Under the pieces are notes generated by a model, which was not told where the DNA came from, made no database searches, and saw only the letters and a list, made by a program, of their open reading frames with translations. Made by a program: the position numbers and the translations under genes. A DNA stretch of 64,000 nt from Przewalskia tangutica (Eukaryota > Streptophyta > Magnoliopsida > Solanales > Solanaceae): contig CM056733.1 in assembly GCA_029844215.1 (NCBI GenBank), forward strand, positions 48,435,142 to 48,499,141, in the 5' to 3' direction. The first letter of the stretch is position 1. The number at the start of each line of letters is the position of its first letter. Positions 23,157 to 35,290 of the stretch are shown in pieces.

Positions 23157-25521
23157 TGTTATACCCCGTATTTCCGGAGTATGTACGTGAGGACGTACGT
23201 ACAAAAGTTTAGCCTTAAAGTTAGGCCAAGTTCGAAAATTGTACACAACTCGCTAAAAGAATCGTTTTCCGACGAAACGTTTCCACAGCTTTCGTAGGAA
23301 AATTCGCTATGTCATTTAGTATTTTTGCGGATTTTTCCGAGAGACGAAACATTTTGGACCAACGGGAGGGCAACACTTGTCACCCTCCAATTGGTGGACT
23401 TAAAACGTCCATTTGGACGAATTGGACTAAGCTTGGCACGTTTTTTGTGCCTTGCACAAAGTCAAGGAGTTGGTAGGATATTTGTGTGTAGTAAATCTTC
23501 ACCCTACACTTGCCTTGCACTTGTCTTCATCTTGGCCATTGGTTGGCCATGGCTTGAGCTATAAATACCCCCTTAAAGATGAAGAGTTCTTCATCCACAA
23601 ATTACTTCAAGTCTTGAAAAATCCTCTCCTCTCCTTAAGCCTTTTCGTCCAACACCTTCCCTTTGAGTGAGTTTGGCGAGGGCCTACCCCCACCTAGCCG
23701 AAATCTACCCCTCCCTTGGTAGAAAAGTTGTCTTCTAGTATTGTTATAATGCCCAAAATACCCTAGCCCAAATCCCTTAGTCCTTTGTAGAAGTTGAAGA
23801 ACTTCTAAGGTTTCTGAGCTACTGAGCGCATACAACTTAGGAGCTAAACCTTGCTCAGCGCGACTTTATCTAGGATATTATTGGGCTTACCGAGGTAACT
23901 AATCCTAACCTCTTTGAATTAGAGAATACATATTGTAGTAGTATAAGAATAAGTATTAAATACTTAGAAGAATATTACTAATAGAATGAACTGCTCACAA
24001 AGGATCTGTTTTCACAAGAGACTTATATAGCTCACCGGTAGGTCAGTCGCCCACTTTCCGTAGAATTGTGAACCCTCTGTTTAGAATAACTTTTCGTGAG
24101 TAGTCTAGACTTTGATAGATGTCTGTGACTATTATAGTCGATTCTTCACGCGGCATATTCAACTTGGCAGAGGTTTTCACGAGAAGGTATGTGATTCTTC
24201 CTAAGCATGATATTTTAACACATATATATAGTACGGTAGACGCATACGTGTTAATCGAATAATAACTACGGCAATGTCGTTTGACTTAAGCCTGAATAAT
24301 AACTACGGCAATGTCTTTTGACTTAAGCCTGAATAATAAGAATCCTGATGCATTTCAAAAGAACTACTGAATCATTTTTTAACGAAAGATAAATATTTGG
24401 TTTTTAAAACAAAAGCTTAAGAGTTATACTAGCTTTATGGGAAGTTAGGTATAACAACTTAAGAAAGATAAAAAGGAACTGTTTACTTGTTTGTTTATAA
24501 AAGCCTTGTATTGATTTCTGTTAAGTGTAGTAAGATTTGTTTGATAAGTAGACATATTATGAGGCTACCTGGGTTAGTGTCTTGAAATGCTGTGTAAGGG
24601 GGTCATTCTTGCTGTGCTTACGTTGCTAACCGGTAAGTCCGTTGTACTGTTATTGTATCATCTACCCTCGATCGTTATACCGGTGGCTTGCCCTCGACGC
24701 GGTCTATACGGCCTACGCGGTCTGTGAGACTATGCGCGAGCAGCGGTATGCTCCGAGATTGATCATTCCGGTGTTTAGCCCGACGCGGGATTCCCTATGC
24801 GTCCGCTGAGACTACGCGGTCTTTTGAGGCTATGCGGCCGCGGAGCCTAGGCGGATGCCGGGTCGCTGCCCGATGCGAGGAATACCTCACGCGGTGCGTG
24901 TGTGACCTATGCGGCTGCGGAAGTCGAGGACTAGGCACGCAGAATGATACTATGGGCGATTGGCCTTGCTTCGATCATTCGCGCCTAGAATAGACTGCTA
25001 CGCTTTTCCTATTACCGTTGTTTGTGATGTGGCACTATGTGCAATTGAACCGATTGTATTTGTGAAAAGGTTTTAAATACTTTGATTTCATTTAAGTACT
25101 TTATAGTTTCACATACTTGGTACCGTTGCATCGACCTCCTGGGCCGCTCATGCCGCAGTAAAGGCAAGAGTGCTAGATCCGCATCCTTAGGATCTTTTGC
25201 GTTGGTGTCGGGAGCTCCATCTTCTCCGAGGCTCTACTTTGGGTATGATCTCCCCGTTGTAGATAGTTTTGTCTGATCAGTGGTATGGCGGGCCCCGTCC
25301 CGCCATAGTTGTATATTTTCCTTAGAGGTCTGTAGTCATGTTGTACATTGGGATGTAATCACAACCATGTTTATTTATATATGCCGAAAGGCGACGTTTT
25401 CACATAAATCGTGTCCTATTTTATAAATCAAGCTTCGTCTTGTTTTACATTCCGCCGTTACTCGATGTATGACTACTTGGGTGCCCCAGAAGGCACCATC
25501 ACGCCCCGAACAGGTGTGACA
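23157..25521 (+). repeat. E5 5' LTR (gamma family)
   Basis: 2365 bp, TGTTATACCCCGTATTTCC to TGTGACA. TATA box at 23560, a 37-bp direct repeat at about 24266-24340 (ending GACTTAAGCCTGAATAAT), ATGCGG patch at 24690-24940 and TGCCGAAAGGCG at 25382. Collinear with 30408-32814. Confidence 0.92.
23560..23595 (+). promoter_or_regulatory. E5 5' LTR TATA box and dyad
   Basis: TATAAATA at 23560; GATGAAGAGTTCTTCATC at 23578-23595 is a perfect 8-bp inverted repeat with a 2-nt centre, the longest version of this dyad in the window. Confidence 0.63.
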
Positions 25522-25525
25522 AAAG

Positions 25526-25536
25526 TGGTATCGAGC
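25526..25536 (+). other. E5 primer binding site, altered
   Basis: TGGTATCGAGC; the CAG of the tRNA-iMet complement is reduced to CG, as in E2. Confidence 0.8.
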
Positions 25537-25727
25537 GATTAATCCTCGGAAAGTGTCTACATGCACCGTATCTAGTAGTCTTGATTATCGGTGTGTTGTG
25601 CACCACACCAATAATCGTGAGGCTATAGGATATTTAGGATTGGTTTCCATTCTTCTCATTCCGAGATCGTGCTTTAGAGTCGTGTTATAGGTCGACCCTC
25701 TAACGTATTCCTTTCCTCGTAACGATT

Positions 25728-26990
25728 ATGCCTCCACGTAAGGCAACCCGCCCGTATGGCAAGGCAAATGAGGAGCTGCTAGCAGGACACCCAGAGTCAC
25801 GAGGGCTTAGGCCCAGTCTATACCAGAGACGGCGAGTTTTATGACACCGCCGGCCCCAGCAGAGACCACAGTACCCACACCTCCTGTCCCACACCGCTGG
25901 CGGAGTTAGGGTACGCGAGATAGCGGCCTTTTGGCTGAGTGTGGCGACACGGCGATAGGCCGGACGCGCAGCCTGGGCCAGCTCAGCCTCGCGCACTGCG
26001 TGCACCCGAGGCGAATAGTTTGAGACTACGGATTTCCTTAGTTGTAGCCCGCCGAGTTTTACGGTCGAGGCGGAAGATGATCCGCAGGAGTTCATCCATC
26101 ACCGCAGAGGATCACGCGGTGATCAAGGCTTCAGACCGAGTCTGTGACATTCGGTTCGCACGGCCGCGTGATACCGCAATGATTGGTTTGATTCACGGAG
26201 CTTTCCGGGAGAGCATGCACTCCAGCAGATGGGATGAGTTTTGAGGCTTTTCTCACACACTTCGCCTCCGCAGATGAGGAGGGCACGAGCCGATAGATTC
26301 TTGTTGCCGAGACAGTGAGGACGCAACGGTGGAGTACAATGTCGAGTTTGATTCTTTGGCTCGATATGTCCTCGACCGGTAGCAGATATGGAGGACCGGT
26401 GCATCGCTATGTCATCGGGCTAGATGATTACATGGCCGAAGTCTTGTGCGGTGTGTCCCTTCACCGAGCATGGACATAACCCGTATGCAGCTCATGCACT
26501 AGGATGCGAGGAGCGTAGAGACCGCCGGTAGAGCGATATCGCGAAGAAGGCGCCAAGACGGCCGGTTCTTTGGTGGTTCTCGTGGTGGGCGGCATCGCGA
26601 AGTCCGATTTGCACCACACCGCGCAGAGCGCTCTACCTCATTTTCGTGCACCAGAGCGATGGGGCGTGTCGGGGCCCCAGACTTTGATTTCGAGTAGCGG
26701 CGGTGCTAACTGCTCGAGGTCCGCCGCAGTGCCCGTTGTGGTAGATACCATTCTCGAGTCAGATTCGAGCTCGCTATACTTGTGGCCGCAGGTCATTTCG
26801 CGAGTTTGTCCGACCGGGGCGGCGCGGTAGTAGGGCCCGATGTGGTTCATTGCCGCTTCTTCATCCTCGACAGCTACTCGCCCGAGGGCAAGGTACTCAT
26901 GGACCGGTCGCGTAGAGGTCGTGGCGTGGGTCCCGCCTAGCGGTCCTCGAACCGCATTTATGCTTTGTCCACCGACAGATCGTGAGGCCT
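25728..26990 (+). pseudogene. gag: E5 gag
   Basis: ATG at 25728 opens MPPRKATRPYGKANEELL. Pieces of the capsid core follow in several frames (HRYVIGLDDYMAE near 26400). The zinc knuckle near 26774-26812 keeps CYTCG and then shifts frame, so the His and last Cys are out of register. At least six frame changes. Order and spacing are otherwise those of E3 gag. Confidence 0.82.
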
Positions 26991-27430
26991 CACCGATGTC
27001 GCCACGTGTACCTTATCGGGCTCGGGTTTGATGTATGCTTTGATAGATCCGGTTCTACTGGCCCTATATATCTCCCTTGTTGCTAGTAGGATAGGGATAG
27101 AGCACGAGTCCATAGACCCTTTCGAGGTAGCTACGCCAATGGTGATTCGGCCAGAGCTCGGGGGTATATAGAGCTTGTCCCGTGACCATTTACGCGTCGG
27201 ACCTAGCCGACTTGATAGAGTTGGAGATGATTGACTTCGACGTGATCACGGGATGGATTGGCTAGCTTCTTGCTACGCCAATGTAGACCGCAGAGAGAGT
27301 AGTACGGTTCCAGCTTCGGCGAGCCATTGTTGAGTGGGAGGAGCACGGACGCCGAGGGTAGGTTTATTTCCTACCAAGGCTAGGAAGATGGTGCAGCGGG
27401 TATATCTACCATCTCGTCGTGTTTGATACT
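26991..27430 (+). pseudogene. E5 protease domain
   Basis: LIDP near 27040 is the catalytic loop with a lost base directly after it (compare DPGS in E3). The region 27110-27320 matches E3's segment with TPFEVAT and DWLASCYANVD in shifted frames. Non-functional as read. Confidence 0.78.
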
Positions 27431-28285
27431 CAAGCTGCGTACCAGATTTTCGGGCCCAAAGTGGTCGAGAATTCCCGACGTGTTTCCGCACGCATCCCTG
27501 TATCCTCCCGAGAGGAGATCGAGTTTTGTATAGATGTGTTGCGGACACTACTTATTTCCATTCCGCCATACGTAATGGCACCCGCCGAGTTGAGAGTGAA
27601 GGACCACCGAGAGATTTGTTGGAGAAGGGTTTTATCGCACCTAGTGTTTCTCCCCGGGGCGCCAGATTGTTCGTGAAGAAGAAGGACGACGCCGCGCATG
27701 TGTGTTGACTACAGTGCACCGAACAAGGTGACCATTAAGAACAGATACCCTTCCCGTGATTGATGATTTGTTCGACCGATTCAGAGCGCGAGATGTTTCT
27801 CCAAGATTGATCTGCGATCGCTATCATCGTTCGTGTCGAGAGGCGATGTCCCTAGATCGCATTCCGACCCTGCAGACGCATTATGAGTTCGTGGTCATGT
27901 CTTTTGGGTTGACCAATGCTCGCGGTATTCATGGATTTGATGAACCGAGTGTTCAAACCATTTTTGGACACGCTTGTGATAGTGTTCATTGATGATATCT
28001 TGGTTTATTCTCGCCAGAGCAGAGCATGCGAGCATTTGGCGATCGGCCGAAGTTCTCGAGACCAGCAGCTATACGCCAAGTTTTCCAAATGTGAGTTTTG
28101 GTTAGCTTCGTGGCTTTTCTTGGGCATATTGTCGGGCCGATGGCATTCGAGTGGATACGCCAAGATCGAGCAACAGACTTGGCCTAGACCTACTACTTCG
28201 GCGCAGGTTCGCAGCTTACGGGCCTCGCAGTTATTATCGGTTCGTAGAAGTTTGCTTCTATCTTCGCACCATTGACTAGGGCCGA
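27431..28285 (+). pseudogene. E5 reverse transcriptase
   Basis: RT pieces in several frames: REEIEFCIDVL and SIPPY near 27510-27580, APSVSP and LFVKKK near 27640-27690, IDDLFDRF near 27760, MSFGLTNA near 27897, then a clean stretch 27916-28020 with FMDLMNRVFKPFLDTLVIV and catalytic FIDD, and LYAKFSKCEFWL near 28070-28105. RT copies the genomic RNA into DNA in the particle. Catalytic residues are visible but the frame is broken several times. Confidence 0.86.
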
Positions 28286-28980
28286 CTCGTAAGGCGCCCA
28301 AGTTTCATGGATCGATGTCAGGAGCGTGGTTTCCATCTTTGAAAGAGAGACCGACGACCGCCTCGCTCTTACTCTTCCGCAGGGTCCAGATGGTTATGTC
28401 GTGTATTGTGATGCGTCAGGCATCGGGTTGGGATGTGTGTTGATGCAGCATGGCAGGGTTATAGCATATGCATCCCGACAGCTGAAAAAAATACGAGAGG
28501 AACTACCCCACCCATGATTTAGAGTTGGCAGCTGTGATTCACGCTTTGAAGATCCGAGGCACTATTTGTACGGGTTCACGTGGATATTTATACGCACCAC
28601 AAGAGCCTCCAGATATCTTCACGCAGGGAGCCGAACTTACGGCAGACGGTGGTTAGAGTTGCTTAAGGATTACGATGTTGATATCCCGTACCACCCGGGA
28701 AGGCCAATGTGTGGCGTATGCTCTTAGTCGTAGGTCGATGGGAGCCTATCGATGTGCAGCCAGAGAGAAGGGACATGGTTCGTGATTTGCACCGCTAGCG
28801 AGCCTGGTGTCCGCTTGATTGATTCTGATAGCGATGGGTTAGAGTTCGTGAGGTTGCCGAGTCTTCCATCGTCGAGGAGGTGAAGAGGCAACAGCTCGAG
28901 GATCCACTTTGATTCGATATCGTGATACGCCTCTTCGTGAGGGCGCGGTCCTTTGAGGTAGCACCGATGGGTGCTAAGGT
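28286..28980 (+). pseudogene. E5 RNase H domain and connection
   Basis: The frame 28326-28517 has YVVYCDASGIGLGCVLMQ, with the catalytic Asp codon at 28410, and VIAYASRQLK. Later pieces include LELAAVIHAL, WLELLKDYDVDIPYHPG near 28660-28700 and the linker to integrase. RNase H removes RNA template during reverse transcription. Broken by frameshifts after 28510. Confidence 0.85.
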
Positions 28981-30086
28981 TTGAGGGCGTTGTGTGTCCG
29001 GATGTTTCGTGACTTCGCAGCAGTTCTTGGGGAAGCACACAACGCGCGTTACTCTATCCATCCGGGGTCGACCAAGATGTACCACGACCTTAGATCTGTG
29101 TATTGGTGGGATGGCTTGAAGAGGGACGTTGCAGAGTTCGTAGCTCGGCCCGTGTTGTCGGCAGTGAAGGTAGAGCACCGCAGGCCCGTGGTTTGTTACA
29201 GCGATAGAGATCCCGACCGAAGTGGAGGTGATCAACATGGACTTCATCACAGGATTACCTCGCACTCAGAGGAGACATGATTCTATATGGGTTATTGTCG
29301 ACAGGCTGACGAAATCAGCCCACTTTCTTCCCGTCAGGACGACTTTTTCTACCGAGGATTATGCCGCACTTTACATCCGAGAGATCGCCGATCGCATGAG
29401 TCCCTATTTCGATCATATCGCATGCAGGAGCCCAATTTACGGCTAACTTCCGGAGGTCCTTCCAGAGGGGTTTAGGACGCAGTGAGCACGAGTCTCGCAT
29501 TTCATCCACGCAGCATTTGACAGGCAGAGCGCACTATCCAGACTCTTGAGGATATACTGCGAGCCTGTGTTATTGACTTCAGTGGTAGTTGGGAGGATCA
29601 TTTGCCTCTAGTTGAGTTTGCGTATAATAATAGCTACCACTCCAGTATTCAGATGGCGCCTTATGAGGCCTTGTATAGGAGGAAGTGCAGATCGCCTATA
29701 GGTTGGTTCGATGTGGGCGAGGTGCAGCTAGTGGGACCAGATTTGGTGCAGCAGGTAGTGGATAAGGTGAAGCTTATCCGAGAGCGGCTATTGACAGCTC
29801 AGAGTCGACAGAAGTCGTATGTAGATCATCGTCGTCGGCATCTTGAGTTCGAGGTTCATGATTGGGTTTTCCTAAAGGTGTCACCCATGAAGGGTGTGAT
29901 GAGATTCGAAGAAGGAAACTCACCAAGGTACATCGGGCCGCTTCGTTGTCCGCAGGTAGGCAAGGTTGCCTATGAGTTGGATCTGCCGTCCGATCTGGAG
30001 GCAAAGCATCCGCTTTTCACGTATCTATCCGAGGAGATGTATCGGATCCATCTGTGGTACACCCGATTGACGCGATGTCCCGTGTG
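28981..30086 (+). pseudogene. E5 integrase
   Basis: The HHCC finger keeps EAHNARYSIHPGSTKMYHDL with both His, while the CxxC half is shifted (28981-29200). The core shows VINMDFITGLP with catalytic Asp at 29240-29242 and WVIVDRLTKSAHFLP, then frameshifts near the second Asp (29430). The frame 29602-30087 is continuous: LVEFAYNNSYHSSIQMAPYE, RRKCRSPIGWFDVGE and RYIGPLRCPQVGKVAYELDL, the C-terminal DNA-binding region. This is the reference for the scraps in E1, E2 and E7. Confidence 0.88.
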
Positions 30087-30260
30087 ACCGAGGGGTTATC
30101 GTATGAGGAGATTCCCATAGCGATAGTCGATCGTCAGTTAGGCGTCTCATGACCAAGGACGTGGCTTCCACAAAGTTACGTGGCGAACGAGCTCAGTGAG
30201 GAGATGACGGGAAGTCGGCGAGGACATGAGGCGTATATCCTCACCTATTCCCCACACCTC
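30087..30260 (+). pseudogene. E5 chromodomain-like tail
   Basis: Across frames the sequence reads VTEGLSYEEIPIAIVDRQ, TKDVASTKL-like and NELSEEMT...EDMRR, the C-terminal tail that follows integrase in plant chromoviruses (the group with a reduced chromodomain). In chromoviruses this tail guides integration to certain chromatin. It supports the Tekay/Del assignment. Confidence 0.68.
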
Positions 30261-30377
30261 CGTGTAATTCACTTTCCTACTTGTAAATTTTCATTACCAT
30301 ATATGCCTAAGTGTTGTTCTATGGCCGTGTGGCATTTGCAATCGCTTAAGCTTTATCGATAATCGTCTTGGGAAGGA

Positions 30378-30407
30378 ACATTCGGACGAATGTTTCTAAG
30401 GGGAGAA
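30378..30407 (+). other. E5 pre-PPT hairpin and polypurine tract
   Basis: ACATTCGGACGAATGT (30378-30393), a 7-bp stem with a 2-nt loop; AAGGGGAGAA (30398-30407) is the PPT next to the 3' LTR. Confidence 0.86.
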
Positions 30408-32814
30408 TGTTATACCCGTATTTCGAGTATGTACGTGAGGACGACGTCAAAAGTTTAGCCTTAAAGTTAGCCAAGTTCGAAAATTGTACACAACTCGCTA
30501 AAAGAATCGCTTTTCCGACTAAACGCTTCCACTTTCGTAGGAAAATTCGCTATGTCATTTAGTATTTTTATGATTTTTCCGAGAGACGAAACATTTTGTA
30601 CCAACGGAGGGCAACACTTGTCACCCTCCAATTGGTGGACTTAAAACGTCCATTTGGATGAATTGGACTAAGCTTGGCACGTTTTTTGTGCCTTGCACAA
30701 AGTCAAGGAGTTGGTAGGATATTTGTGTGTAGTAAATCTTCACCCTACACTTGCCTTGCACTTGTCTTCATCTTGGCCATTGGTTGGCCATGGCTTGAGC
30801 TATAAATACCCCCTTAAAGATGAAGAGTTCTTCATCCACAAATTACTTCCAAGTCTTGAAAATCCTCTCCTCTCCCTTAAGCCTTTTCGTCCAACACCTT
30901 CCCCCCCCTTTGAGTGAGTTTGGCCGAGGGCCTACCCCCCCTAGCCTAGCCGAAATCTACCCCCCTCCCTTGGTAGAAAAGTTGTCTTCTAGTATTGTTA
31001 TAATGCCCAAAATACCCTAGCCCAAATCCCTTAGTCCTTTGTAGAAGTTGTGAAGAACTTCTAAGGTTTCTTGGAGCTACCGGAGCGTACAACTTAGGAG
31101 CTAAACCTTGCTCAGGCGCGACTTTATCTAGGATATTATTGGGCTTACCGAGGTAACTAATCCTAACCCTCTTTTGAATTAGAGAATACATACTGTAGTA
31201 GTATAAGAATAAGTATTAAATACTTAGAAGAATATTACGGAATAGAATTGAACTGTGCTCACAAAGGACTGTTTTCACAGTAGACTTATATAGCTCACCG
31301 GGTAGGGTTGTGCTGCCCGACTTTCTGTAGAATTGTGAACCCTCTGTTTAGAATAACTTTTCAGAGTAGTCTAGACTTTGATAGATGTCTGTGACTATTA
31401 TAGGCTGATTCTCTGCGCGCGGCATATTCAACTTGGCAGGAGGTTTTCGCCGAGAAGGTATGTGATTCTTCCTAAGCATGATATTTTAACACATATATAT
31501 AGTACGGTAGACGTACATGTGTTAACTGAATAATAACTACGGCAATGTCGTTTGACTTAAGCCTGAATAATAACTACGACAATGTCTTTTGACTTAAGCC
31601 TGAATAATAAGAATCCTGATGCATTTCAAAAGAACTACTGAATCATTTTTTAACAGAAGATAAATATTTGGTTTTTAAAACAAAAGCTTAAGAGTTATAC
31701 TAGCTTTATGGGAAGTTAGGTATAACAACTTAAGAAAGATAAAAAGGAACTGTTTACTTGTTTGTTTATAAAAGCCTTGTATTGATTTCTGTTAAGTGTA
31801 GTAAGATTTGTTTGATAAGTAGACATATTATGATGCTACCTGGGTTAGTGTCTTGAAATGCTGTGTAAGGGGGTCATTCTTGCTGTGCTTACGTTGCTAA
31901 CCGGTAAGTCCGTTGTACTGTTATTGTATCACCTACCCTCGATCGTTATATCAGGGCTTGCCCGCTTGATGCGGTCTATACGCCTACGCGGTCTGTGAGA
32001 CTATGCGAGCGCGGTATGCTCCGTGATTGATCATTCCGGTGTTTAGCCTGACGCGGGGATTCCTATGCGTCTGTTGAGACTACGGTCTTTTGAGGCTATG
32101 CGCGTCGCGAGCCTAGGCGGATGCCGGGGTTGCTGCCCGATGCGAGGAATACCTCACGCGGTGCATGTGTGACCTATGCGGCCGCGGAAGTCCAGGACTA
32201 GGCACGCAGAATGATACTATGGGCGATTGGCCTTGCTTCGATCATTCGCGCCTAGAATAGACACTATTCGCTTTTCCTATTATCACAAGTTGTTTGTGAT
32301 GTGGCACTATGTGCAATTGAACTGATTGTATTTGTGAAAAGGTTTTAAATACTTTGCTTTCATTTAAGTACTTTATAGTTTCACATACTTGGTACTGTTA
32401 TCGACCTCCTTCGGGGCCGATTCATGCCGCAGGTAAAGGCAAGCAGGTGCTAGATCCGCATCCTTAGGATCTTGTGCGTTGGTGTCAGGAGCTCCATCTT
32501 CTCCGGAGGCTCTACTTTTGGGTATGATCTCCCTGTTGTAGATAGTTTTGTACAGTCAGGGTATGGCGGGGCCCTGTCCCGCCATAGTTGTATATTTTCC
32601 TTAGAGGTCTGTAGTCATGTTGTACAGTTTGGGATGTAACTGCTGAACCATGTTTATTTATATATGCCGAAAGGCGACGTTTTCTCACATAAACTGTGTC
32701 CTATTTTATAAAATGTTTCCTGTCTTTTTTTACATTCCGCTGGTTACTCTGATGTATGACTACTTGGGTGCCCCGGTAAGGCACCAGTCACGGGCCCCGG
32801 AACGGGTCGTGACA
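30408..32814 (+). repeat. E5 3' LTR (gamma family)
   Basis: 2407 bp, TGTTATACCCGTATTTCG to GTGACA, followed by the TACTT duplication. It matches the 5' LTR closely, with indels mostly at C/G-rich spots. TATA box at 30801 and dyad at 30819-30836; 37-bp direct repeat near 31526-31600. Confidence 0.92.
30801..30836 (+). promoter_or_regulatory. E5 3' LTR TATA box and dyad
   Basis: TATAAATA at 30801 and the perfect dyad GATGAAGAGTTCTTCATC at 30819-30836. Confidence 0.62.
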
Positions 32815-34212
32815 TACTTATTGTTGTATCTATGGATTTTAGAAAGCATGTGTTATATAGTATGAAGTTTGATAAGTATTTTTACTATTGGAACCCTAAT
32901 GCGAAATCTAGCATGTTTAGCTTTAAGATTGGAATTCAAGTTGATTATTAGTTTAAGTCGTCGCATGTTGAATAAAGAAGGAAATTGTAGTTGTTGATGT
33001 TGTCTATGACTAAATAACATGTTGACCTAAGAACTTGGAATTTGGAAAAGGGTTGGAAAAGACTTAGTGTTGTTGGTTGTAAGTTGGCCGAGAATGGCTT
33101 TAATTATGGAACTACTTTGTATGAATTGTGGGGCGGAATTTTACACGTGGTGTAAGGCGTGTAATCCCCTTTGTTTGGTTGTTGTTGGAGCCTTAAATGT
33201 GGCTTGTTGGTTATTGTATTCGGCCTTGAAAAAGGTGGCAAAGTGAGTAGAAACAAAGGAAGTGCTGCCCGATTTTCCGTAGAATTAGAGACTAAATACT
33301 TAGTATTATTCTACATAGAGACTAGAAGTTGATAGTCTTGTTGTGACCATTTTAGGTTGACACTTCTACGTACGGTGTATTCGGCTTAGCTTGTGGATTT
33401 AGCCGAAAAGGTATGTGAACTATCTCCTCTTCTAGCATGATTCCTTAGAATAAAGAAAGTAAGTTCTACTCCTTGAATGATCCATTCCTTGGTTGTATTT
33501 GGATTGCCTAAAATGGAATTTGTTCTATGTACTTCCTTGAGTGTACTTTGATGTTTGGATTGTAAGTTGTAGAATCCATTTTCTTGATGAAGTTTGGATT
33601 CTTAAAAGTGAAGGTATTTTTACTTAAAGTACATGTAGTCTTAAAAAGGAAGTGGTTTCCAAATCTTTTGGCTAGTGCCTTAGTTCTAAAACCTAAAGGT
33701 CATTATAGTGACTTTAGGGGAGTCAAAGGAGTGATTTACTTATTTGATTTAAAAGAGGAGAAATGACATGATTTAAGAGAAGTAACTTGCGTTAAGGGTG
33801 AAGTTACTTGAGGTTTAAAAAGTAGAAGAAAACTTGTTTTCTAACTATTAAGAGACTTGAAGTATTTTGAAAGTTAAGAACTTGATTTGTAAGTATGTGA
33901 TACTTGGTTTTAATAGTATAAGTCTCTTGGTTATAAAAGGAATGGATATGTCTAAAACCATAAAGGGTTATAACGGCTTTATGGGAAGTTGGTTATAACG
34001 GCTTTATGGAAAGTCTAGAAAGTTGTCTATTTTGATTAAATCGGCATAAGTTGCCTAGATTGTGAAAATTTGAAGTTACTTGATTTCAAGCCTTGAAATG
34101 AGTTTTCTAAACGTGTAGTAACTTACTTGAAAAATAGACACGCCTTGATACTACGGGTGTTAGTATCTTGGGGCTTTACATAGAAAGGAGTCTTTTATAA
34201 AAGAATGTACGT

Positions 34213-34930
34213 ACGTAGTACTTTGACTTGATAAAAAGAGAATTATTCTATGTATGCCTTGATTAGTACTTTGGCTTGATAAATTGAGGATTTGTCTAAG
34301 TGTGCCTTGATTAGTACTTTGACTTGATAAAAAGAGAATTATTCTATGTATGCCTTGATTAGTACTTTGGCTTGATAAATTGAGGATTTGTCTAAGTGTG
34401 CCTTGATAAGTACTTTGGCTCGATAAAAAGAGAATTATTCTATGTATGCCTTGATTAGTACTTTGGCTCGATAAGAAGAGAATTATTCTATGTATGCCTT
34501 GATTAGTACTTTGGCTTGATAAATTGAGGATTTGTCTAAGTGTGCCTTGATTAGTACTTTGACTTGATAAAAAGAGAATTATTCTATGTATGCCTTGATT
34601 AGTACTTTGGCTTGATAAATTGAGGATTTGTCTAAGTGTGCCTTGATAAGTACTTTGGCTCGATAAAAAGAGAATTATTCTATGTATGCCTTGATTAGTA
34701 CTTTGGCTCGATAAGAAGAGAATTATTCTATGTATGCCTTGATTAGTACTTTGGCTTGATAAATTGAGGATTTGTCTAAGTGTGCCTTGATAAGTACTTT
34801 GGCTCGATAAAAAGAGAATTATTCTATGTATGCCTTGATTTGTCCTTTGGCTCGATAAATTGAGAATTTGTCTAAGTGTGCCTTGATAAGTATTTTGGCT
34901 TGTTAATTGAGAATTGCCTATGTGTGCTGG
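34213..34930. repeat. 48-bp minisatellite with 240-bp higher-order unit
   Basis: About 15 tandem 48-bp units of two types, one with AAATTGAGGATTTGTCTAAG and one with AAAAAGAGAATTATTCTATG. Five units form a 240-bp block; 34261-34500 and 34501-34740 are identical base for base, and a partial third follows. Because 48 is a multiple of three, the minus strand stays open for 318 codons (34160-35116) as 16-residue repeats. I do not regard that frame as a gene. Confidence 0.93.
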
Positions 34931-34989
34931 AAATAGCCGGTTGTGTGCTATTGGTATATCAGTCGTTTCGGGGTCATTCCCCGGGTTTG

Positions 34990-35290
34990 TGGCATTTGCA
35001 TAATTCCGTGGATTTGCTACCCACGATGCGAGGAATACCTCATGCGAGTCCGTAGGGCTTATGCGAGTGAAATAGTCCCATGCGGGCGGGTCCAGCCTAT
35101 GCGAGGAATACCTCATGCGAGTCCGTAAGGGCTTATGCGGGTGAAATAGTCCTATGCGAGGAATACCTCATGCGGGTCCGAAAGGGCTTATGCGGGTGAA
35201 ATAGTCCCATGCGGGCGGGTCAGCCTATGCGAGGAATACCTCACGCGGGTCCACGCGACCTATGCGGGTGAAATAGTCCCAGGAATAGGA
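34990..35290. repeat. GC-rich tandem patch in E4 LTR
   Basis: Four copies of ATGCGAGGAATACCTCA alternate with TTATGCGGGTGAAATAGTCC, with units of about 55-75 bp. The piece GAGGAATACCTC is a small inverted repeat. The same patch occurs inverted in the minus-strand LTR at 16860-17005. Confidence 0.85.

Larger units (their letters stand above)
23157..32814 (+). mobile_element. E5: full-structure Tekay-type element with complete domain order
   Basis: 9.66 kb with LTRs 23157-25521 and 30408-32814 and a 5-bp target duplication TACTT (23152-23156 and 32815-32819). Between them are PBS, gag, protease, RT, RNase H, integrase, chromodomain-like tail and PPT, all in Ty3/gypsy order. Every domain carries frameshifts. 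The LTR pair is very similar, suggesting recent insertion, which conflicts with heavy coding decay unless part of the indels are sequence error or the copy moved using enzymes from elsewhere. Confidence 0.94.

Noticed and set aside
33584..33766. Short frame in the AT-rich E4 LTR as a possible host exon
   Set aside because: It sits within continuous LTR sequence; the 3' LTR copy carries the matching sequence only up to its cut at 39145.
34213..34930. CRISPR-like array of regular repeats
   Set aside because: Units are contiguous without unique spacers, and the context is a eukaryotic LTR.
34160..35116. 318-codon minus-strand frame with 16-residue repeats
   Set aside because: It is a by-product of the 48-bp minisatellite (48 is divisible by 3) inside an LTR; no start context, no recognisable domain.
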